Positions 24,225 through 33,595 are shown, numbered from the stretch's first letter. The stretch: DNA of 64,000 nucleotides from Bacillus sp. ISL-37 (GCF_018613315.1 NZ_JAGGQL010000028.1:1-64000); one strand, 5' to 3'. Numbers and translations are program-made. Notes: generated by a model not told the origin, from the sequence alone.

Positions 24225-24278
24225 ACTTCTGTCTCAGATACAAAGGCAATGTAAAAGTAAATTTGCTGCCTGCTTCTC
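24223..24278 (-). pseudogene. Duplicated histidine-kinase C-terminal tail
   Basis: Directly after the kinase stop codon, the minus strand reads REAGSKFTFTLPLYLRQK and then TGA, in clear homology to the kinase's own last residues KGSEFIFTLPLYLKHGK. It has no start of its own. It is probably the remnant of a second, deleted kinase gene, or of a tandem duplication. Confidence 0.65.
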
Positions 24279-25667
24279 TTATTTACCATGCTTCAAATAT
24301 AAAGGCAGGGTAAAAATAAACTCACTCCCTTTTCCCTTCTCGCTTACAGCCCGGATTTCTCCGCCATGCGCGTTAACGATATATTTGACGATCGCAAGGC
24401 CAAGTCCTGTACCGCCTGATTCCCTTGATCGAGATTTTTCACCACGGAAAAATGGATTGAAGATCAATGGCAAATCTTCTTCTGCAATTCCTTGTCCATT
24501 ATCCTTAATGATGATTTGAAGATATCCGCCCTGGGTCTCTACTTTCAACAGGATATTCGTCCCGCCGTACTTGACTGCATTATCAACTAAATTCGCCATG
24601 ACTTGCTTGATTCTGTCGCTGTCTATTTGCAGACTGATAGACGGCAGTGGATCAGCAAGCACTAATTCTACCCCCTGATAGTCCAATTGCGCACTATGAA
24701 AGGTCTCCTGGAAAAACTCGCGACTGTTCACAAGATTCTTATCAATTGAAAGCTGCTCGAGCTCAAACTTCGAGAACTCAAACAAGTCTTCGATCAGCCT
24801 GTCCAGCTGGTTTGTCTTTGATTTGATGACTGAATAATATTTCTTCTGCATCTCTTCATTCTTGGCAATGCCGTCTTCCAATCCTTCCACATAGCCCTTG
24901 ATCGATGCAAGCGGTGTCCTTAAGTCATGGGAGATGCTTGCGATCAATTGCTTACGCGCCCGTTCATATTGCTGCTGCTGCTCAACCGATTTTTTCAAGT
25001 GTTCACGCATCAGGTCAAAGCCATGGATGAACCTGCCGATCTCATCCTGCTTTCCATATCTGATCTTATAATCAAGGTTCCCTTCAATCACTTCCTCTGT
25101 CGCATGATATATTTCCTTCAGAGGCTGGAGAATCGTCTTGGAAATATACCATGTCCATAGTAAAATCAGCGCAAGCAGTACCGCTAGGCCAATCCCAATC
25201 GCTCCCAGGATGGCATAAGTCATTTCTTTGAACTGACTAAATGGAGGAACGGTGAGAGAATGAGCCTGGATTTCTGCAGACAACTCGCCTTGCTCCTGTG
25301 TCAGCACGTCAACATTAAGCTTTCCGAACCGGTCCAGCCATATGGATTCTTCCTGCCTTTTTTGATACCCCGAAGAGTTGAATAAAGTCTCCCCCTCTGA
25401 GGAATAAACAGTCAATCCAATCTGGTATTTTTGCATCAACGGCCTCACTTTTTCGTAAAAAAGATCTGGATCCTCAAGATGTTCAGCATTCTCGTTAATG
25501 ATTTCCTTTGTCTCTGTTAAAAGCACATCGAGTTCATCTTCGCTCCTGCCTGTCCGCTCTTCCATACCAGCCGAATAAAACGTCATGAACAAAATCGCTG
25601 CCGCAATCGGCACAATGATAATACTGATAAAAGCGAGAATCAACCGCGGTTTGAGCCCCCACCTCAT
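24279..25667 (-). CDS. Sensor histidine kinase with HAMP domain
   Basis: A 462-residue membrane kinase. Transmembrane helix 1 lies at about 10-30 and helix 2 at about 160-182, bounding a ~130-residue outer sensor domain. HAMP follows (about 183-240), then HisKA with the phospho-acceptor His in SISHDLRTPLASIKG, and the HATPase with DNAVKYGG (N box), DNGQGIA (G1) and GTGLGLAIVKYIVNAHGG (G2). Its ATG overlaps the response-regulator stop (ATGA), so the pair is coupled. The nearby ABC-2 exporter suggests detection of a peptide or wall antibiotic; inferred. Confidence 0.9.
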   Translation of the reverse strand: MRWGLKPRLILAFISIIIVPIAAAILFMTFYSAGMEERTGRSEDELDVLLTETKEIINENAEHLEDPDLFYEKVRPLMQKYQIGLTVYSSEGETLFNSSGYQKRQEESIWLDRFGKLNVDVLTQEQGELSAEIQAHSLTVPPFSQFKEMTYAILGAIGIGLAVLLALILLWTWYISKTILQPLKEIYHATEEVIEGNLDYKIRYGKQDEIGRFIHGFDLMREHLKKSVEQQQQYERARKQLIASISHDLRTPLASIKGYVEGLEDGIAKNEEMQKKYYSVIKSKTNQLDRLIEDLFEFSKFELEQLSIDKNLVNSREFFQETFHSAQLDYQGVELVLADPLPSISLQIDSDRIKQVMANLVDNAVKYGGTNILLKVETQGGYLQIIIKDNGQGIAEEDLPLIFNPFFRGEKSRSRESGGTGLGLAIVKYIVNAHGGEIRAVSEKGKGSEFIFTLPLYLKHGK

Positions 25668-26365
25668 TGGCTGCCACCATCGAACTTATAGCCAATTCCC
25701 CAGACAGTTTTGATAAACCGTGGTTCTGACGGGTTAACTTCCATTTTCTCGCGAAGCTTTCTCACATAAACAGTGATCGTGTTCGTATCGCCGACATGCT
25801 GGTAGCCCCAGACGTTTTCGAGCAGCTGTTCCTTTGTAAACACCTGGCCTTTATTGGCCGCCATGAAGGCGAGCAGCTGGAACTCTTTTGCGGAAAGATC
25901 GATCGGCCTTCCTTCCGCATGTACGGTATATTCCTTCAAATTAATTTCAAGTCCAGGATATCTAATCGTATTTTCAGTTTCCTTCGGGACTGACAGATGC
26001 TTAAACCTTCTCAGCTGCGCCTTGATCCGGGCAACAAGCTCCCCCGGACTGAACGGTTTGGTCACATAATCATCCGCGCCAATCCCGAGACCAATAATCT
26101 TGTCGGTATCACTCTTCTTCGCGCTCATGATGATGATCGGAATGTTCGACTCCGCCCTGATTCTGCGGCAAAGCTCTATTCCGTCCATTCTTGGCAGCAT
26201 GACATCGAGCACTGCCACCGTGGGCCGATGTTCAATAAATTGACTCAAGCCGTCATGCCCGTCAAAAGCAAGAACACTGCGATATCCCTCCGCTTCCAGA
26301 TAATCACGGACAAGCTCGGCAATTTCACGTTCGTCTTCCACAATTAAAATCAAATCTTCATCCAT
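25664..26365 (-). CDS. OmpR-family response regulator
   Basis: A 233-residue protein. The receiver domain (about 5-118) has DDEREIAEL-like start (VEDEREIAE), the phospho-acceptor Asp in VAVLDVMLPRMDGIE, and Lys in YVTKPFSPGE. A winged-helix OmpR domain follows (about 130-230) with KEFQLLAFMAANKGQVFTKE and VYVRKLREKME. It shares a transcript with the kinase. The preceding terminator at 26381 separates it partly from the ABC exporter genes. Confidence 0.92.
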   Translation of the reverse strand: MDEDLILIVEDEREIAELVRDYLEAEGYRSVLAFDGHDGLSQFIEHRPTVAVLDVMLPRMDGIELCRRIRAESNIPIIIMSAKKSDTDKIIGLGIGADDYVTKPFSPGELVARIKAQLRRFKHLSVPKETENTIRYPGLEINLKEYTVHAEGRPIDLSAKEFQLLAFMAANKGQVFTKEQLLENVWGYQHVGDTNTITVYVRKLREKMEVNPSEPRFIKTVWGIGYKFDGGSQ

Positions 26366-26380
26366 ATTGGTACCGTCCTA

Positions 26381-26416
26381 TTTTAAAAATAAAGGAAACC
26401 ACAAATGCGGTTTCCT
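26381..26416 (-). terminator. Terminator between ABC exporter and two-component genes
   Basis: On the minus strand AGGAAACC and GGTTTCCT pair around GCATTTGT and are followed by TTATTTTTAAAA. Read-through would still link exporter and regulator genes. Confidence 0.75.
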
Positions 26417-26436
26417 CTTTCATAACATAGTCAAGC

Positions 26437-27387
26437 TTAAGCTGCAACGTCACGCTTGTTAAAAATGAACAGTGATAGAAAAGCAAACAGCCCGAAATAA
26501 ATCAGCAGCATCACGATCGAGAATGTCATTGTCATTCCTTCAACCAGCGGTGTCCCCGTTGTGTACTGTTGAAGATCCGTGTTGGCAAATAGGATGTATT
26601 TTACCCAGTCGTACTGGCTTAAAAGCTGGACAATCTGCGGGCCCGTGAACATCAGGAACAAAGAGATCCCGATGGCGAGCGAGCTGCTGCGGAATACAGT
26701 CGAAATCATGAAAGCTAGAGTGACCATCATAATCAAATCAATGCTCCTGAATCCAAACAGCTCAATAATATGGGTGACCATATTCTGCTCGACAACCCTG
26801 CCATTGCTATAAGAAAGATACGGAGTTTCCGCCCCGCTGAAGCCGAAAAAGATCATTCCAAACAGGAAAGAAGTGCTGAATAATAAACCGAGCATCAAAA
26901 GTGCGAACAACAAGGTCGAAGCATATTTCGCCAAGAGTACTTTGGTTCTGCTCACAGGGCGAATCAGCAGCAGCTTGACTGTCCCCCAGGAAAATTCACT
27001 TGCTACCATCCCCGCAGCAATCACAATGGTAAACAAGGCCGCAATCCCGGTGAATGTTGTCGCATCCACCATATAGCCCCAAAGCGAATCCCGTTCAATT
27101 GGCGCAAGATTATGTTCGATCCGGTATTCATTTAAGGCGATCCTATCCTGCAACAGTCGCTTTTGGGCATCAAGCATCGGCGCTGATTCAAGGCTTTCTG
27201 TCAATTGAACATTTTCAGCGGTCAGCTGGGATTTCCAGTCAGCATTGCTGACAGGGTCTAATACAAACTTTGTAAAAATACCAACGAGGGCCACGACAAG
27301 CACCAGTATTCCAATCATCACCCATGTTCCCATACGTTTATAAATTTTTATGTTTTCATTATGAATCAGTCTGAAAAAATGGCTCAC
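26437..27387 (-). CDS. ABC-2 type exporter permease
   Basis: A 316-residue membrane protein with six helices: one at about 20-42, then a large outer loop, then clusters at 110-300. Typical ABC-2 features are SEFSWGTVKLLLIRPVSRTK (the coupling region) and VTLAFMISTVFRSSSLAIGI. The GTG start directly adjoins the stop of the ATPase gene, so the two are tightly coupled. Likely partner of the 27388 ATPase in exporting a peptide, antibiotic or lipid; inferred. Confidence 0.88.
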   Translation of the reverse strand: MSHFFRLIHNENIKIYKRMGTWVMIGILVLVVALVGIFTKFVLDPVSNADWKSQLTAENVQLTESLESAPMLDAQKRLLQDRIALNEYRIEHNLAPIERDSLWGYMVDATTFTGIAALFTIVIAAGMVASEFSWGTVKLLLIRPVSRTKVLLAKYASTLLFALLMLGLLFSTSFLFGMIFFGFSGAETPYLSYSNGRVVEQNMVTHIIELFGFRSIDLIMMVTLAFMISTVFRSSSLAIGISLFLMFTGPQIVQLLSQYDWVKYILFANTDLQQYTTGTPLVEGMTMTFSIVMLLIYFGLFAFLSLFIFNKRDVAA

Positions 27388-28299
27388 TTATTTCCCCTCC
27401 GTCATTTCCAGGAATTTTTCCTCCAACGTACTATTTTCAGAAGAAACCTGATAAATCTCAAATTCATTTTCCGCAAGCGCCTTAACCAGGGATGGAACCT
27501 TCTCACGACTGGCTGAAACAAACAACTTAGCTCCATTCACCTTTGGATTGAGCTCAGGAAACGTCTGTTCAACAAACTCCCTGGCTTTTTCAATCGGCTC
27601 AATTTCAAGTACCGTATTCACTTTTTCTCCGACAAAGTCTCCCACCGTTTCCACGCTCACCAGATGTCCATCCTGGATAATGCCAATCCGGTCACACATG
27701 AGCTGCATTTCCGAAAGCATATGGCTGGATACAAAGACGGCGATCCCTTCTTCATGAGCGATCTTTCGGATATAAGTGCGGATTTCCCTGATACCGGCAG
27801 GGTCCAGGCCATTTGTCGGCTCATCGAGGATTAATAACGCTGGTGAATGCAATAATGCCTGCGCTAGTCCAAGCCTCTGCCTCATTCCCAGTGAATAGCC
27901 CTTAACCTTCTCATGAATCCTTTTTTCTAGTCCGACCAGATTCACGATTTCATCGATTCTTTCCTTTTTCACAGGATCCGGCAGCATCCGTGCATATTGA
28001 AGCAAATTATCGTAACCGGAAAGGAACTTGTACATTTCCGGATTTTCAATAATGCCTCCAACATGCGAAATCGCCTTTTCAAAGTTCTTCTCGATGCTAA
28101 AACCATTGATCAGCACTTCACCTTCCGTAATGCCCATCAACCCAACCATCATCCTGATTGTCGTCGTCTTCCCCGCACCATTCGGCCCAAGAAACCCAAA
28201 CACCTCACCCGGAAAGACATCCATGCTGATTCCATGGATAATCGTTTTATCTCCAATCACTTTCTTTAAATTCTTTATCTCAACAATCGGTTTTTTCAT
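27388..28299 (-). CDS. ABC exporter ATPase (BcrA/drug-resistance type)
   Basis: A 303-residue ATPase. Motifs: Walker A GPNGAGKTT, signature YSLGMRQRL, Walker B LLILDEPTNGLDP, and the H-loop in FVSSHMLSEMQ. The C-terminal ~85 residues form an extra domain common in BcrA-like proteins. GGGAGG precedes the start. The operon order is ATPase then permease, with the two-component genes after a terminator. This matches bacitracin/lantibiotic immunity layouts; the compound is unknown. Confidence 0.9.
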   Translation of the reverse strand: MKKPIVEIKNLKKVIGDKTIIHGISMDVFPGEVFGFLGPNGAGKTTTIRMMVGLMGITEGEVLINGFSIEKNFEKAISHVGGIIENPEMYKFLSGYDNLLQYARMLPDPVKKERIDEIVNLVGLEKRIHEKVKGYSLGMRQRLGLAQALLHSPALLILDEPTNGLDPAGIREIRTYIRKIAHEEGIAVFVSSHMLSEMQLMCDRIGIIQDGHLVSVETVGDFVGEKVNTVLEIEPIEKAREFVEQTFPELNPKVNGAKLFVSASREKVPSLVKALAENEFEIYQVSSENSTLEEKFLEMTEGK

Positions 28300-28400
28300 A
28301 GATCATTGCCTCCCTTTCACAAACTCTATTCTGTCAGCGAAACCCTAAAATACCCTTATAAAATTATTAATAAATTATTAATACGGACGAAAACATACGC

Positions 28401-28431
28401 AAAAAAAGAGAGTGACATGTGCAGTCACTCC
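28401..28431 (-). terminator. Terminator of the 28473 permease gene
   Basis: On the minus strand GAGTGAC and GTCACTC pair around TGCACAT, followed by TCT and T7. Confidence 0.85.
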
Positions 28432-28472
28432 CCATTCTTCGCATGATTAATAGCTTTTAACCTAAAACGAAC

Positions 28473-30086
28473 TCACTTCAATACTTTCCACAAACCCCAA
28501 TTCACTGCAAACATCAAAATCGCGTATCCAGCCACGCCAAATGGCAATTTCAATGCTAAAAAGTGAAGTCCTACAAAGACAGGGATGATCAGGAAAAGAA
28601 GAAATATCTTGATGTCGCCACTCTGCTGGACAGCGTCGAACGGCTGTGAAAAGGCGAGCTCCTTTCCTCCTGCCAGAAAGCACACCGCTGTATAAATCAA
28701 TGCGGCGAATAATACCGCAGCCAGGTCATCCAAAATCCTCAGACCAAACAAAAAGCTGAACATAACCGACACGAGCAGGAACAATGGCAAAAACAGCTGG
28801 AACAAGAATGCCTTCAATGCCGCTTTATTGATCAGACCAAGCTTTTTTACTGGTGCGACCTGATAAATCCAGCTACCTTTATAGGAACCGGAATGCGCGA
28901 GCATGATGACCGACGTCGGGATGACCAGCATGATTGAATACATACTTAAATAGGACCGACTGGCAGCGAATTCCTCAAAACTCATTATGGAAAAGCTGTT
29001 GAACATGAACACGAACGGAACCACCACGGCAAACCCAAGTGAAGGATAGACCTTCAGCTTGAAATCACGCTCATTTTTCATCATGATCCTGGCGAACCGG
29101 AAAAATGGCAGCTCATCTTTGGAAACCAGCATCGGCATGGAACGGAATAGCTTCCATTTGTTGCTGGCTTTTTTCTTGCCAGTCTGGCTCGAAAGTTTTT
29201 GCAGATTGCGCTCGAAGTCTGGAATCATCTTCAAATATACGATGATGGATACAACCGGTCCAAGCACGGCCAGTATCGTCAATATCATACTCCCGATGCT
29301 TCTGCCTCCCCCAAGCAGCACATCGAACAAGCCGCCAAACCACATCGGCGGAAGCAATAGCTGCCACCAGGCAAAATCGATTGTATAATCAAGATTCACC
29401 AGTTCAAAAGAACGCGCCACCACCTGGTAGCCAATCATCATGCCAACAGTGAGGGCAATCTGGACATAGTTGATAATATCCTTAAGCTTTTCACCGTCAA
29501 AATACCGCAAAATAAACAGGTACAACAACGCTGTGAATGCAATGATAAAAATGTCGGCCAGCGCGAATGAGACAAGGAACAATAAAGTGAACAGGATGCC
29601 CTTGAAAAACAGGCTGACCAACAACGGAATCAACGTTGTTGCCAGGGTAATGTACAGCATGTAAATCGTTACATGCAGCAGCTTTGCCATGCTTACAGTC
29701 TTCGAGTTGACTGGTTTCGTAGCAAGGACGCTTTTGTCACGCAAGTCGAGCAAGACCGATGAAAAATCGGAAATCAGCGTCGTCATGATGATGAACATGA
29801 AGATGCTGAACAAGATCGACACTTGAAACAGATAATTATCTTTTAAAAATAAAAACGGAATCAGCATCAACCCAAAAAAGCCGTACATCCACAATGATTT
29901 GAAGAATTCATTCTTCTCTGGTTTATCCTTCTTTTTCCTTGACTGGTTGAACACCGTCGGCTTCCGGCGCTGGTCCATTGTCAGCTTGACCTGGAGGATT
30001 CGCCGCATCGTCCTGTAATCTACACCCATTTTTAAAAAGAATGGCTTAAAAACATCCAGCAGCCTTAAAACGAAAAAATTGTCCAT
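28473..30086 (-). CDS. Large ABC exporter permease
   Basis: A 537-residue integral membrane protein with about 12 predicted helices and a basic cytoplasmic region early on (QRRKPTVFNQSRKKKDKPEK). Repeated ABC-2-like units are visible around FSSVLLDLRDKSVLATKPVN and RYFRFARIMMKNERDF-like segments. The start at ATG 30086 fits AAGGAGG seven bases upstream, which itself lies in the end of the ATPase gene. It forms a two-gene exporter with that ATPase. Substrate unknown. Confidence 0.8.
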   Translation of the reverse strand: MDNFFVLRLLDVFKPFFLKMGVDYRTMRRILQVKLTMDQRRKPTVFNQSRKKKDKPEKNEFFKSLWMYGFFGLMLIPFLFLKDNYLFQVSILFSIFMFIIMTTLISDFSSVLLDLRDKSVLATKPVNSKTVSMAKLLHVTIYMLYITLATTLIPLLVSLFFKGILFTLLFLVSFALADIFIIAFTALLYLFILRYFDGEKLKDIINYVQIALTVGMMIGYQVVARSFELVNLDYTIDFAWWQLLLPPMWFGGLFDVLLGGGRSIGSMILTILAVLGPVVSIIVYLKMIPDFERNLQKLSSQTGKKKASNKWKLFRSMPMLVSKDELPFFRFARIMMKNERDFKLKVYPSLGFAVVVPFVFMFNSFSIMSFEEFAASRSYLSMYSIMLVIPTSVIMLAHSGSYKGSWIYQVAPVKKLGLINKAALKAFLFQLFLPLFLLVSVMFSFLFGLRILDDLAAVLFAALIYTAVCFLAGGKELAFSQPFDAVQQSGDIKIFLLFLIIPVFVGLHFLALKLPFGVAGYAILMFAVNWGLWKVLK

Positions 30087-30088
30087 CG

Positions 30089-30868
30089 TCACCCCTCCTT
30101 AACGATGGATACAAATTCAGAGGCACGATCCTGGTGCTCATGGAAGCCGGTCATCTGATTGAAGATATTCTCAAGTGACCCCTCTTTGCTCTGACTCTTC
30201 AATTCTTCAAAACTGCCATTCGCCACGATATAGCCACCATGCAACAGGACAATCCGGTTGCTGATCTTCTCGACGACGTCCATGATATGAGACGAATAAA
30301 AAATCGTCTTCCCTTCAGCAGCAAACATGGCAAGAATCTCTTTAAAGACCATCACACTATTGGCGTCCAGACCCGTCAGCGGTTCATCAAGGAACAGCAA
30401 GTCAGGATTATGTAAAAAACTAGATACAATCAGCGTCTTCTGCCTCATCCCTTTCGAAAAAGAAGAAATCCGGGATTGATAGACCTCAGCCAGCCCGAAC
30501 ACATCGAAAAGCTGCTTTGCCTTCCTGTCCGCATCGTCATAATCCATCCCATACAGCTCGGCAACGAACGTCAAATACTCCTGAGCCGTAAGCGAATCAT
30601 ACATTTCAGAAGTCTCGGGAATATAACCGATCCTCCGTTTGTAGCTTTCACCCTGCTTCGCAATATCCTCTCCAAAAATCTCAATCTGCCCGGAATATCC
30701 TTCTTCAAGGCCGAGCATCAGTTTTACCGTCGTACTTTTACCCGCGCCGTTTGGACCTATGTATCCGATGATTTCCCCTCTATTAACCTTTAAATCTATC
30801 CCTTTCAGCACTTCTTTGCTTCCGTATGATTTAGTCAAGCCGGTAATTGATAATACTTCCGAAGACAT
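30089..30868 (-). CDS. ABC exporter ATPase
   Basis: A 259-residue ATPase with Walker A GPNGAGKST, signature SFSKGMRQK, Walker B LLFLDEPLTGLD and H-loop IFYSSHIMD. It is the ABC-2 type, paired with the large permease directly downstream. It is not closely similar to the BcrA-type ATPase at 27388, so the two exporters are probably distinct. GGGGGAGAGTC precedes the start. Confidence 0.9.
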   Translation of the reverse strand: MSSEVLSITGLTKSYGSKEVLKGIDLKVNRGEIIGYIGPNGAGKSTTVKLMLGLEEGYSGQIEIFGEDIAKQGESYKRRIGYIPETSEMYDSLTAQEYLTFVAELYGMDYDDADRKAKQLFDVFGLAEVYQSRISSFSKGMRQKTLIVSSFLHNPDLLFLDEPLTGLDANSVMVFKEILAMFAAEGKTIFYSSHIMDVVEKISNRIVLLHGGYIVANGSFEELKSQSKEGSLENIFNQMTGFHEHQDRASEFVSIVKEG

Positions 30869-30957
30869 GACTCTCCCCCTTTTAAAAATGGTTCAAAATA
30901 CCATATTATCATTCTAACATAGTAGTAAAATACTGGAATGGCATCTGGGGTATTACG

Positions 30958-30989
30958 TAAACAACCCCCTTATCAATTAAATAAGGGGG
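30958..30989 (-). terminator. Terminator of the TSUP gene
   Basis: CCCCCTTAT and ATAAGGGGG pair; on the minus strand TTGTTTACG follows. Confidence 0.7.
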
Positions 30990-30996
30990 CATCCTG

Positions 30997-31731
30997 CTAC
31001 ACCACTTTTTCAAAAAAAATCTGTACGACAAGCGCCACTGTCATCAACCGCAATATTGGTTTGACATAGCTGGGGTTCAGCTTGCTGGCAATCCTGACGC
31101 CAATTTGCGCTCCTGTCACCGAACCCAGCATCAAGGCAATGGTCAGCGGCCAGATAACAGCCCCGGTAGAAATATAGGTAATCGCTGCACCTAAACAGCT
31201 CGAAAACGTGGCAAGCCGGACATACCCGACTGCCCGAATGTAGGCGATGTTCAAATAACCAAACAAATAAAGCATAAGCGTCCCTTGTCCCGGCCCAAAA
31301 AGACCATCATAGATTCCGATTGCATATAAACCTGGAACACTTTTACCAGAAGGCTTTAATGGCTGATCTCCAGACATGCTCCCTTTCCCCAAGAATGAGG
31401 CGAAGAAAGCAAAAATTAGCAAGCCAATCGCCACTACATACATGTCTTCACTTGAGATTTTTGTAGCAATGAAACCGCCGCTGACTCCTCCAATCAGGCT
31501 GACAGGGATGATCCAGAATGATTCCTTGAAAGTAATTTTCTTTTCCCTATAAAGATGATAAAAGCTCGAGAAGGAGCTGATTGTATTTGAAACTTTATTC
31601 GCGGCAATCGCGGAATGCACTGGGATGCCTAACACCAGCATGGAAGGCAAGCTGATTAATCCTCCGCCACCAGCCAGAGTTCCAATCGTCGTTGCTAAAA
31701 TTCCAATGAAAAAGAGAATGATATAATCCAT
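30997..31731 (-). CDS. TSUP/TauE-SafE family membrane permease
   Basis: A 244-residue protein with about seven helices. The family's Gly-rich start is present (IGTLAGGGGLISLPSMLVLG) and repeated in the second half (FGPGQGTLMLYLFGYL). Members export sulfite, sulfoacetate or other organosulfur anions, but many are of unknown substrate. AAGGAGGTG precedes the start. Monocistronic. Confidence 0.88.
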   Translation of the reverse strand: MDYIILFFIGILATTIGTLAGGGGLISLPSMLVLGIPVHSAIAANKVSNTISSFSSFYHLYREKKITFKESFWIIPVSLIGGVSGGFIATKISSEDMYVVAIGLLIFAFFASFLGKGSMSGDQPLKPSGKSVPGLYAIGIYDGLFGPGQGTLMLYLFGYLNIAYIRAVGYVRLATFSSCLGAAITYISTGAVIWPLTIALMLGSVTGAQIGVRIASKLNPSYVKPILRLMTVALVVQIFFEKVV

Positions 31732-31826
31732 AATTTAACACCTCCTTCATTCATTATATTTGTAAATATGTAATAAGAAAATTTAATAAAATCAATAAAT
31801 ATCGATAAGAATTAGTTATAGACCAA

Positions 31827-31857
31827 CAAAAAAAGAGCAGCAGAATGGTTCTGCTGA
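31827..31857 (-). terminator. Terminator of the aldo/keto reductase gene
   Basis: On the minus strand GTCAGCAGAA and TTCTGCTGCT pair, followed by T7. Confidence 0.85.
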
Positions 31858-31870
31858 CTCCATTAATTTC

Positions 31871-32848
31871 CTAAGGCAGTCTGACACCGCGTGAGCTTAC
31901 ATACAATGAATACCATTCCTCACGGCTGAGGCTGATATTGACTGCATTACCACTTGCCTTTATCCGTGCTGGGTTCACCGTGCCGATGACAGGCTGGATG
32001 GCGGCTGGGTGTCTCATCAGCCACGCGAGCACGATGGCTTCTGGTGTTGTTTGTTTTTCTTCTGCAAGCTTTTGTACCATGGCCGCAGTCTGCTTGACAC
32101 TTTCGCTTTCATTCTCGATATTTTTACCAGAATAGAGCCCTTTGGCAAGCGAACCCCAAGATTGAATCTGGATTCCTTCCATCTGCATAAACTCCAGAGT
32201 CCCTTCAGGGAAGGTGTTTTGGCGTGCGGCGTCCTGGTTGATATGGACACCCGTCTCAAGCCAGCCGATTTTATTCAAGCTCATTTCCAGCTGATTGACG
32301 ATGATTTTTTCATCGGTATGCTTCTGAAGAAAACGGATTTGACCAGCACTCATGTTAGAAACACCGAATGAACGCACCTTGCCGGAAGCTTTTAGCTGAT
32401 GAAAGGCTTCGCCAACTTCAGCCGGTTCCATTAGAGGATCAGGACGATGCAATAATAGGATATCCAGATACTCGATGCCAAGCCTTGAAAGGATGCCATC
32501 CACACTGTCGAGTATGTATGATTTGGAAAAATCGTACCTGCCTGGCAGGCCAGATTCCTGGTCAGCGAAACGAATGCCGCATTTCGACTGGATGATGATA
32601 TCCTCACGAAGTCCGGGCTTTTCTTTTAAAACCTGCCCAAAAACTCTCTCTGCTTTTCCCAAAGTATAAATATCGGCATGATCAAACATATTAATCCCAG
32701 ACTCTAACGCCGCTTCCACCGCTATATGTGCCTGCTTGACATGTTCCGGTTCGATCGGACTGCTGTCCCAGCTCCCGCCAAGGCCCATGCAGCCAAACAC
32801 AAGCTGTGAAGCATTCAATCCATTTTCATTAATAGGCAACTTTTTCAA
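31871..32848 (-). CDS. Aldo/keto reductase (YdhF-like)
   Basis: A 325-residue soluble NADPH-dependent oxidoreductase. The catalytic tetrad is visible: Asp and Tyr in MFDHADIYTLGKAERVFG, Lys in IIIQSKCGI, and His in DILLLHRPDPL. The C-terminal cofactor region includes PVIGTVNPARI. A TTG at 32848 is taken as start because AAGGAGG lies nine bases upstream; the frame open to 32878 has no site. It may be coupled to the short frame at 32829-33062, which overlaps its start. Confidence 0.88.
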   Translation of the reverse strand: MKKLPINENGLNASQLVFGCMGLGGSWDSSPIEPEHVKQAHIAVEAALESGINMFDHADIYTLGKAERVFGQVLKEKPGLREDIIIQSKCGIRFADQESGLPGRYDFSKSYILDSVDGILSRLGIEYLDILLLHRPDPLMEPAEVGEAFHQLKASGKVRSFGVSNMSAGQIRFLQKHTDEKIIVNQLEMSLNKIGWLETGVHINQDAARQNTFPEGTLEFMQMEGIQIQSWGSLAKGLYSGKNIENESESVKQTAAMVQKLAEEKQTTPEAIVLAWLMRHPAAIQPVIGTVNPARIKASGNAVNISLSREEWYSLYVSSRGVRLP

Positions 32849-33062
32849 TTCTTCCTTCCTCCTTAAAACTCTTTGCAAGACATTCTATCATAGGAAAAGG
32901 AAAGACGATAATGTAAGGCCAGAAACCATCTGCACGCAAATCCACCAAGATTAGGCCATATTTAACTTGATTATGTGCCCATACCCTTGAAAATCCACCA
33001 AGTTGGGGCACGTAAACGGCATTACTACCTAATAGAGGATTAACTTTCACCAAATCTTCCAT
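32829..33062 (-). CDS. Possible small protein overlapping the aldo/keto reductase start
   Basis: A 77-residue frame whose 3' end overlaps the reductase start by about 20 bases and contains its ribosome site. It has a natural composition (VWAHNQVKYGLILVDLRADG) and a GGAG ten bases before its ATG. I do not recognise it. It could be a coupled leader gene or chance. Confidence 0.35.
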   Translation of the reverse strand: MEDLVKVNPLLGSNAVYVPQLGGFSRVWAHNQVKYGLILVDLRADGFWPYIIVFPFPMIECLAKSFKEEGRIEKVAY

Positions 33063-33150
33063 CGAAAAATCACTCCATCCTAATTCCTTTGAATTATCAG
33101 TAAAGTCTTATATGATTGAATTACAATAGATTCAATTGGAGGGTGTTACG

Positions 33151-33591
33151 ATGGAATTAACGGTTTATTTGGCTGGCCAGATTCACGATGATTGGCGCGA
33201 TCAGGTGGCACAAAAGGCGAAGGAAAAGAACTTGCCTTTGGTCTTCGTCGGCCCGCAGACTAACCATGATCGCTCTGACAATATTGGCGAGGACATCCTT
33301 GGAGAGCAGCCAGGCAATGTGTATAAAGACGACGCTGCATCTGATATCAACAACTTCAGGACACAGGTTTTAATGCAAAAATCGGATATCGTCATCGCGC
33401 TGTTTGGCGAAAAGTACAAGCAATGGAACACAGCGATGGACGCCAGCGCTGCCATCACGATGAACAAACCAACCATCATCGTCAGACCAGAATCCTTGAT
33501 TCATCCATTGAAAGAACTATCCAATAAAGCGAACGTTACGGTAGAAACCGTTGAACAGGCGTTGGATGTCATCAGTTATATTTATGAATAG
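33151..33591 (+). CDS. ytoQ: YtoQ-family protein
   Basis: A 146-residue soluble protein. Its opening MELTVYLAGQIHDDWRDQV and the mid-section LVFVGPQTNHDRSDNIGEDI are typical of YtoQ, a nucleoside-2-deoxyribosyltransferase-like family with uncharacterised role. GGAGG eight bases before ATG 33151 supports this start over 33136. Two hairpins follow. Confidence 0.85.
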   Translation: MELTVYLAGQIHDDWRDQVAQKAKEKNLPLVFVGPQTNHDRSDNIGEDILGEQPGNVYKDDAASDINNFRTQVLMQKSDIVIALFGEKYKQWNTAMDASAAITMNKPTIIVRPESLIHPLKELSNKANVTVETVEQALDVISYIYE

Positions 33592-33595
33592 GATT

